From: an uncultured Acetatifactor sp.
GTDB taxonomy: Bacteria; Bacillota; Clostridia; Lachnospirales; Lachnospiraceae
Length of the DNA stretch: 8,915 nucleotides
Reading direction: 5' to 3'
Assembly (NCBI GenBank): GCA_947644185.1
Contig: CANRZC010000083.1
Location: 1-8,915, forward strand
A program made the position numbers and the translations under genes. The notes below the pieces were generated by a model, which was not told the DNA's origin, ran no database searches, and worked only from the letters and a program-made list of their open reading frames with translations. This document shows positions 4,749-8,915 of this stretch, piece by piece. The stretch's first letter is position 1; every line of letters begins with the position of its first letter.

Positions 4749-7022
4749 ATGGATAAATCAGAGACCTCTTTCCAGACAAAGCAATACCCCTTTCCTCCGA
4801 AGCCTTCCGGGCATTCCTGCCAGGCGATCCCCTGCTGCAAGCCGCCCAGGAAAAAGACCCGGATACATTTCCAAACCGCCACTTCCTGCAGGCGTCCTGT
4901 GCGACTGCGGAAAGAAATCAGACAGTGGGCCTGGGAATCTCTGCATGGGGTGTACGGAGATGATGCCATGGCCCATCCCTACATAGCTGTCGATGATATT
5001 CCTGATTTCCACGGGCTGTCTCCCTTGGAAAAATATGATGCCGCCATCCGCCAGATTGCCCTCAGGGCCCCCCTTCGCATCTGCCAGGAGGAGCAAATCA
5101 GCGGAGCTGCCACCCTGGGCATGGCCATCTCTCACTGCGTTCCTGTTAAATACCGGGGAGAAGTAGTCTGTGAAAGCGTCAGTCATCTGACGATCCGCTA
5201 TGACAGAGTGCTGAAGGAGGGTCTTTCCTCCTATGAACAGGAAATTGCCAATCGCCTTACGGATAAAAAGCTGGCGACCTCACAGCGCGCTTTCCTGCAC
5301 AGCCTTCAAAAAGTCATCGACTCCATTGGCATCTGGCACGGACGCTATCTGGAAGCCACTAGGGATGTAAAGCCTGGCATCCACAGACTGCTGCAGCAGG
5401 TTCCCTTTTCCCCTGCCCGCAGCTTCCATGAGGCGGTGCAGTCCCTGTGGTTCCTCTTCGCATTCCTGCGCCTGACAGGCAACTGGCCGGGAATCGGGCG
5501 TATAGACTGGCTGTTAGGGGAGTATCTGCGCTGCGACCTGGCGCAGGGGATTCTTGACAGGGAACAGGCGCGGGAAATCCTGGCCTCCCTGTTCATCAAG
5601 GGCTGCGAGTGGATCCAGTCCGAGACGCCCCCTGGCACCGGAGATGCCCAGCATTACCAGAATATTGTGCTGGCAGGCATTGACCAGGACGGTCAGGAAA
5701 TTGCCAATGAGGTCACTTACCTGGTTCTTGATATTGTGGAGGAGCTAGGCATCTCCGATTTTCCCATCACCCTGCGCCTGAATGCCCGCTCCCCGGAACG
5801 GCTCTTAAACAAGGCGGCTAGGGTCATACGCCATGGAGGCGGTATTGTAGCTGTCTATAATGAAGATTTGATTTTGCGCTCCCTGTGCAGGGAGGGATAT
5901 GCGCCCCAGGAAGCCTGGATGTTCGCAAACGATGGCTGTTGGGAGGTACAGATTCCGGGCAAAACGGATTTCGGCTACATTCCTTTTGACAGCCTGCAGC
6001 TCTTTAACCGGGCCATTGGGCTGGACGCCACAGACGTCCCGGGCACAAACTGTCCAAATTCCGGCTTCCAAAGCATCGAGGATGTCTACCGGGCTTTTCT
6101 AAAAGAACTGGATCTAACAATCCAGAATATCTACCGGGAGAATGTCCTGATGCCATATACCAAAAAGGATGGCCGATGGATCCGTAGGAACTGCCCTCCT
6201 GCCTCCGTGGTCAGTCTCTTCGAGGACGGCTGCATCCCTCACGCCGCCTCCTACTTTGATTTCGGGCCAGAATATGTGGTGCGCTCCCCTCATATCGGCG
6301 GGGCGCCAGATGTGGCAAATTCCCTGTATGCCCTGCAGAAGTGCGTATTCGAAGAGCATCTTGTGACCTTTCCGGAAATGATAACGATTCTGCGAAATAA
6401 CTGGGCAGACGCGGAGCCGCTGCGACAGTATGTGAAAAACAGATATATCTACTATGGAAATGACAATGACCAGGCTGATGCATGGCACTCCCGTATTCTG
6501 GCTGATTTTGCCAAAATCGTGAAACAGTGTAGGGCGGGAGCGGACTGCCCAGTGCGGTTCATACCGGGCGTCAGCACTTTCGGACGTCAGGTAAACTGGC
6601 TACCCATGAGAGCCGCCACTGCTTTTGGCTGCCGAAAGGGTGACATTCTCTCAGGCAACGATTCCCCCACCCCCGGAACCGACAGGCAGGGAGCCACCTC
6701 CCTGATCCGCTCCCACTGCAAGGCAGACCTGGTACAGCAGACCTGCGGCGCGGCGCTGGACGTGAAGATATTTCCCCAGACCCTGCAGGGGCAGAATGGA
6801 ATCACGGCCCTGAAGGAAATGCTGCGGGGCTTCCTGCGTCTAGGCGGATATTTTATGCAGTTGGATACTGTGGATGCCGAAACATTGCTGGCAGCCCAGC
6901 GGGAGCCGGAAAAGTACAAGACTCTCTCTGTGCGGGTCTCCGGATGGAATGCCAGATTCGTCACTCTGAACAGAGAGTGGCAGGAAATGATTATTGAACG
7001 AACGACGCAGAGGCCTGTGTGA
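4749..7022 (+). CDS. Glycyl radical enzyme of unknown substrate (PFL/dehydratase superfamily)
   Basis: A 757-residue enzyme. The PFL-like barrel spans about residues 75-635 and the glycyl radical domain about 640-757. The thiyl-radical cysteine is Cys397 in N-D-G-C-W-E followed by VQIPGKT, matching the GCVE-(x)-IPG-(R/K)-T segment of E. coli PflD-like enzymes. The radical-bearing Gly732 lies in RVSGWNARF near the C-terminus. Glu399, two residues after the cysteine, is the general base of dehydratases, decarboxylases and C-N/C-S lyases; true pyruvate formate-lyase has Cys-Cys instead. The enzyme should therefore cleave or eliminate a C-O, C-N, C-S or C-C bond in the anaerobic cytoplasm, but I cannot name the substrate. 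Trp398 (usually Val, Leu or Ile) and Trp733 (usually Tyr) are unusual. The activase gene follows after 59 bases. Residues 1-54 look like an out-of-frame translation between two compensating single-base shifts, listed separately. An internal ATG at 4968 with GGAGA upstream is a weaker alternative start. Confidence 0.9.
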   Translation: MDKSETSFQTKQYPFPPKPSGHSCQAIPCCKPPRKKTRIHFQTATSCRRPVRLRKEIRQWAWESLHGVYGDDAMAHPYIAVDDIPDFHGLSPLEKYDAAIRQIALRAPLRICQEEQISGAATLGMAISHCVPVKYRGEVVCESVSHLTIRYDRVLKEGLSSYEQEIANRLTDKKLATSQRAFLHSLQKVIDSIGIWHGRYLEATRDVKPGIHRLLQQVPFSPARSFHEAVQSLWFLFAFLRLTGNWPGIGRIDWLLGEYLRCDLAQGILDREQAREILASLFIKGCEWIQSETPPGTGDAQHYQNIVLAGIDQDGQEIANEVTYLVLDIVEELGISDFPITLRLNARSPERLLNKAARVIRHGGGIVAVYNEDLILRSLCREGYAPQEAWMFANDGCWEVQIPGKTDFGYIPFDSLQLFNRAIGLDATDVPGTNCPNSGFQSIEDVYRAFLKELDLTIQNIYRENVLMPYTKKDGRWIRRNCPPASVVSLFEDGCIPHAASYFDFGPEYVVRSPHIGGAPDVANSLYALQKCVFEEHLVTFPEMITILRNNWADAEPLRQYVKNRYIYYGNDNDQADAWHSRILADFAKIVKQCRAGADCPVRFIPGVSTFGRQVNWLPMRAATAFGCRKGDILSGNDSPTPGTDRQGATSLIRSHCKADLVQQTCGAALDVKIFPQTLQGQNGITALKEMLRGFLRLGGYFMQLDTVDAETLLAAQREPEKYKTLSVRVSGWNARFVTLNREWQEMIIERTTQRPV
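4755..4917 (+). other. Compensated frameshift segment in the N-terminus of the glycyl radical enzyme
   Basis: As written, codons 4-54 encode a Cys/Pro/Lys/Arg-rich peptide with little resemblance to a folded domain. The frame two bases to the right is open from 4757 to 4960 and reads like protein: IRDLFPDKAIPLSSEAF, then RAFLPGDPLLQAAQEKDPDT, then FPNRHFLQASCATAE. It has no start codon of its own. Adding one A to the A-run at 4755-4757 joins it to ATG-GAT-AAA. Removing one A from the run at 4911-4913 or 4915-4917 joins it to EIRQWAWESL in the annotated frame. The repaired protein has the same length. Either two real compensating indels occurred or both A-runs were miscounted during sequencing. 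The frame comparison is seen directly; the ancestral frame is inference. Confidence 0.7.
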
Positions 7023-7066
7023 GATCTAAAAGACAAGTGGCTGTAAACGCTGTGCACCAACAATGT

Positions 7067-7075
7067 AGAAAGAGG
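7067..7075 (+). promoter_or_regulatory. Ribosome-binding site of the activase gene
   Basis: AGAAAGAGG, 6 bases before the ATG at 7082. This decides the start against an in-frame GTG at 7019 that overlaps the stop of the preceding gene and would add 21 residues upstream of the family's usual N-terminus. Confidence 0.78.
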
Positions 7076-7081
7076 TTTCCC

Positions 7082-7993
7082 ATGGAAAAAGAACGGGATC
7101 CAAAACTGCTTCCCATCACAAACATTCAGAGGTTCTGCACCCAGGACGGCCCTGGCATCCGCACTACCATTTTTGTCAAGGGCTGTCCGCTGCGCTGTGT
7201 CTGGTGTCACAATCCCGAGACCCAGTCTCCCGCACCAGAATATTTCTATACGGATAAGTTCTGCATCCAATGCGGTGGCTGTGTCTCCGTCTGCCCCGCA
7301 GGAGCACATCACCTCACAGGAGATGGCCACTTTATCCATCGCGGCGTTTGCACCCACTGCATGAAATGTACCGAAGTCTGCCACACAGGGGCCCTGGAGC
7401 CCTGCCTGCAAGAAAGAACTGTGGAGAATCTGTATGAAGAAGTTCTCAAAGACCGGGATTTTTATGGAAAGACCGGAGGGGTCACTTTGTCTGGCGGCGA
7501 GCCTATGTTGTATGCCGCAAATGCCGGCAGGCTGCTGCAGATGGCAAAGGATGCCGGAATCGGTACTGCCATAGAGACCTGCGGTTATTTCGACAGCGCG
7601 CTTCTCGAAAAGGTAATTCCCTATACGGACTTGTTTTTATGGGATGTAAAGGATACCAATGATGAAAGGCACCGGGCAAACACCGGAGTCTCCACAGAAA
7701 AGATATTAGAAAATCTCCGCAGGGCCGATACTCACGGCGCAACCACACGGCTGCGCTGCATCCTGATTCACGGCGTCAATCTGGAGGAGGCCCATCTGGC
7801 CGCCATTGTCAGGCTTTATAAATCCCTGCGCCACTGCCAGGGAGTGGAGGTACTGCCCTGCCATACCTACGGTGCGGGGAAATACAGACAGCTGGGCCAC
7901 AGCAGCCAAATGAAAAAAGAATGGATTCCCACGACAAAAGAAATAACTGCCGCGAAGAAGTTCTTACGGCAGTATGTCCGCTTGATTGTCTGA
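7082..7993 (+). CDS. Glycyl radical enzyme activase (radical SAM, two extra 4Fe-4S clusters)
   Basis: A 303-residue radical-SAM protein that places the glycyl radical on the enzyme encoded just upstream. The core CxxxCxxC motif is Cys35, Cys39, Cys42 in GCPLRCVWCHNPE, which binds the SAM-cleaving 4Fe-4S cluster. It is followed by a ferredoxin-like insert with two CxxCxxCxxxC sets: Cys61, 64, 67, 71 and Cys90, 93, 96, 100. SGGEP at 137-141 is the SAM-binding motif, and the N-terminal IQRFCTQDGPGIRTTIFVKG block is typical of the family. The two-cluster insert is found in activases of dehydratase- and decarboxylase-type glycyl radical enzymes and is absent from the short PflA of true pyruvate formate-lyase, which agrees with the Cys-x-Glu active site of its partner. 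It is the second gene of the plus-strand operon. Its last 30 bases overlap the convergent sortase gene. Function is firm; the specific partner follows from adjacency. Confidence 0.95.
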   Translation: MEKERDPKLLPITNIQRFCTQDGPGIRTTIFVKGCPLRCVWCHNPETQSPAPEYFYTDKFCIQCGGCVSVCPAGAHHLTGDGHFIHRGVCTHCMKCTEVCHTGALEPCLQERTVENLYEEVLKDRDFYGKTGGVTLSGGEPMLYAANAGRLLQMAKDAGIGTAIETCGYFDSALLEKVIPYTDLFLWDVKDTNDERHRANTGVSTEKILENLRRADTHGATTRLRCILIHGVNLEEAHLAAIVRLYKSLRHCQGVEVLPCHTYGAGKYRQLGHSSQMKKEWIPTTKEITAAKKFLRQYVRLIV

Positions 7994-8797
7994 CTCCTCC
8001 CCTTGTGCCTGCAGCACCCCAAGCAACACAAACCTGGCATCCGCAAACTCATAGCTGCAGGTGGACAGGGTCAGGATGTGGTCTGATGCGGTGGGACGGA
8101 TAGCGCTGGAGATAAGGGATTTGGAGATGCTGGAGGTTATCCAGCTTTCGTACTCTGCCTCTGACCCAAAGCCTGTAGTCCAGGCGTCGTCCTGGACATT
8201 GGCCACATAGCCTGCAAATATCTCAATGGTGTAGTTTCCGTTTGGGGTCAGCAGGAGCATTCTAGGGTGCTCTTCGTAGTATTCCTGGCTCTTATAGTTG
8301 GCCAGAGCGGCGAACATGGCACCGCTTTTCATGTAATGGCCGTAGATGATGCAGTGGGAATCGGAGAAATCTCTTTGGTTCTGGCTGTCTAAAAAGATGC
8401 AGCCGTCCCGGTTGGTCTCGCCGTTAAACAGGTGGTGGAGATAGTAGTCGTTATCCTTTGCCTGGACGATGGGGTAGTTGATTACAGAGGCCTCGTCGTA
8501 GATCCAGCCCACCACCTGCTCATTGATGCTTCGCAGGCTGTCAAAGTCTACCTCCGGGAAGGTGGTTGAGTCTACAGAGGCGGTTTCTGTCTGTCCTGGG
8601 TGGATGTCTGTGGTGTCTGTACCATTTTGCGCAGAGGCGGCATCGGGTAAATGCACGAATTGATCCAAGTCTTCATAGACGTTCTCCGCGCTTTGTCTCT
8701 CCCCCAGGATCTGCCAGATCCGGTATCCTGATACGCCAAATATCACAAGCAGTGCTACTGTTAGTAGGCACATGAACATCTTTCCAATGGTTTTCAT
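7964..8797 (-). CDS. srtB: Class B sortase
   Basis: A 277-residue membrane-anchored transpeptidase. Residues 7-28 form an uncleaved N-terminal membrane anchor. A Thr/Ser/Asp-rich linker (about 53-82) leads to the sortase domain (about 85-265). The catalytic triad is visible: His154 in IIYGHYM, Cys247 in TLSTC and Arg255 in ADARF. The block INYPIVQAKDNDYYL (107-120 region) and the long helical segment between His and Cys (about residues 207-233) identify class B. Such enzymes cut a C-terminal sorting signal of an exported protein and join it to peptidoglycan outside the membrane, or build pili in some species. No sorting-signal substrate is encoded in the window, so the target is unknown. The start has a strong AGGGGAGG site 5 bases upstream. 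The stop overlaps the convergent activase gene. Confidence 0.94.
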   Translation of the reverse strand: MKTIGKMFMCLLTVALLVIFGVSGYRIWQILGERQSAENVYEDLDQFVHLPDAASAQNGTDTTDIHPGQTETASVDSTTFPEVDFDSLRSINEQVVGWIYDEASVINYPIVQAKDNDYYLHHLFNGETNRDGCIFLDSQNQRDFSDSHCIIYGHYMKSGAMFAALANYKSQEYYEEHPRMLLLTPNGNYTIEIFAGYVANVQDDAWTTGFGSEAEYESWITSSISKSLISSAIRPTASDHILTLSTCSYEFADARFVLLGVLQAQGEESDNQADILP

Positions 8798-8802
8798 AAA
8801 TA

Positions 8803-8810
8803 CCTCCCCT
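8803..8810 (-). promoter_or_regulatory. Ribosome-binding site of the sortase gene
   Basis: AGGGGAGG on the minus strand, 5 bases before the ATG at 8797. This confirms the start. Confidence 0.8.
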
Positions 8811-8860
8811 GATGGTGCTCTTATGGCCTTTCAGCAAAGAAAAAATAGTAATGCGGTTTA

Positions 8861-8898
8861 AAATCCCCCAACTGTACGCTGCTACGGTTGAGGGATTT
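8861..8898 (-). terminator. Long hairpin upstream of the sortase gene, possible terminator
   Basis: AAATCCCCCAAC (8861-8872) pairs with GTTGAGGGATTT (8887-8898): 12 positions with one C-A mismatch on the plus strand, which becomes a G-U pair in minus-strand RNA. Inside it GTA pairs with TAC around a six-base loop. On the minus strand it is followed by a short T run (GATTTTAAA), so it may end a gene beyond the right edge and insulate the sortase. On the plus strand it is followed by T-rich sequence too. The role is uncertain. The stretch from here to the sortase holds no gene and no promoter I can defend. Confidence 0.5.
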
Positions 8899-8915
8899 GT
8901 TCTTTGTTCCCATGG

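Noticed and set aside
4693..4986. Plus-strand open frame of 97 codons overlapping the enzyme N-terminus
   Set aside because: It is the third frame of the shifted segment; its composition (Pro, Arg, Ser, Gly) is not protein-like.
4749..7022. Calling the enzyme pyruvate formate-lyase
   Set aside because: It has a single Cys followed by Trp-Glu instead of the Cys-Cys pair, and its activase has the two-cluster insert absent from PflA.
7019..7081. GTG start for the activase overlapping the glycyl radical enzyme stop
   Set aside because: The added 21 residues are not family-like, and the ATG at 7082 has a better-spaced ribosome-binding site.
6587..7411. Minus-strand open frame of 274 codons
   Set aside because: It is antisense to the C-terminus of the glycyl radical enzyme and the activase motifs, both well supported; no recognisable domain.
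3945..7993. A single system joining the exporter and the glycyl radical enzyme under MarR control
   Set aside because: The operons are divergent with separate promoters, and all three operators sit on the exporter side, 72 bases or more from the enzyme promoter.
8811..8860. A promoter for the sortase on the minus strand
   Set aside because: Only weak boxes with poor spacing are present (a TACTAT with a TTGGGG 15 bases upstream), not enough to annotate.

Overview
The window looks like chromosomal DNA from an anaerobic Gram-positive bacterium of the Clostridia, most likely Lachnospiraceae-like. This is inference: base composition is close to even, Shine-Dalgarno sites are strong (AGGAGG type), and a class B sortase, a glycyl radical enzyme with its activase, an FMN riboswitch and a MarR-plus-paired-ABC-exporter operon occur together. 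There are six protein genes and no rRNA, tRNA, CRISPR array or insertion sequence.

Left edge (1-172): the minus strand carries the 5' two thirds of an FMN (RFN) riboswitch, cut by the window edge, with a clear promoter (TTGCTT, 17 bases, TATAAT) just upstream. The controlled gene lies outside the window and is probably a riboflavin biosynthesis or uptake gene.

Left half (173-4629), all on the minus strand and transcribed leftward: a MarR-family repressor, then two half-size ABC exporter subunits that together form a heterodimeric multidrug-type exporter. The first subunit carries the degenerate ATP site (Asp for the catalytic Glu, Gln for the switch His, Ala in the Walker A loop). The second has the canonical catalytic residues. 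The operon promoter (TTGACA, 17 bases, TATTGT) is followed by three GTTAG-N4-CTAAC palindromes at an exact 20-bp period, a very likely binding array for the MarR protein and hence an autoregulatory switch.

Right of centre (4674-7993), on the plus strand and divergent from the exporter operon: a glycyl radical enzyme of the pyruvate formate-lyase/dehydratase superfamily, followed by its radical-SAM activase. The enzyme has Cys-x-Glu at the active site, which places it with the dehydratases, decarboxylases and C-X lyases rather than true pyruvate formate-lyase. Two aromatic substitutions (Cys-Trp-Glu, and Gly-Trp in the radical loop) do not match any characterised member I can name, so its substrate is unknown. 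Its first ~54 codons appear to be read out of the ancestral frame, between two compensating one-base changes in A-runs.

Right edge (7964-8915): a class B sortase on the minus strand, overlapping the 3' end of the activase gene by 30 bases, with a strong ribosome-binding site and a long near-perfect hairpin upstream.

The exporter operon and the enzyme pair share an intergenic region but have separate promoters. Nothing in the sequence shows that they act in one pathway. The most promising uncharacterised item is the glycyl radical enzyme.
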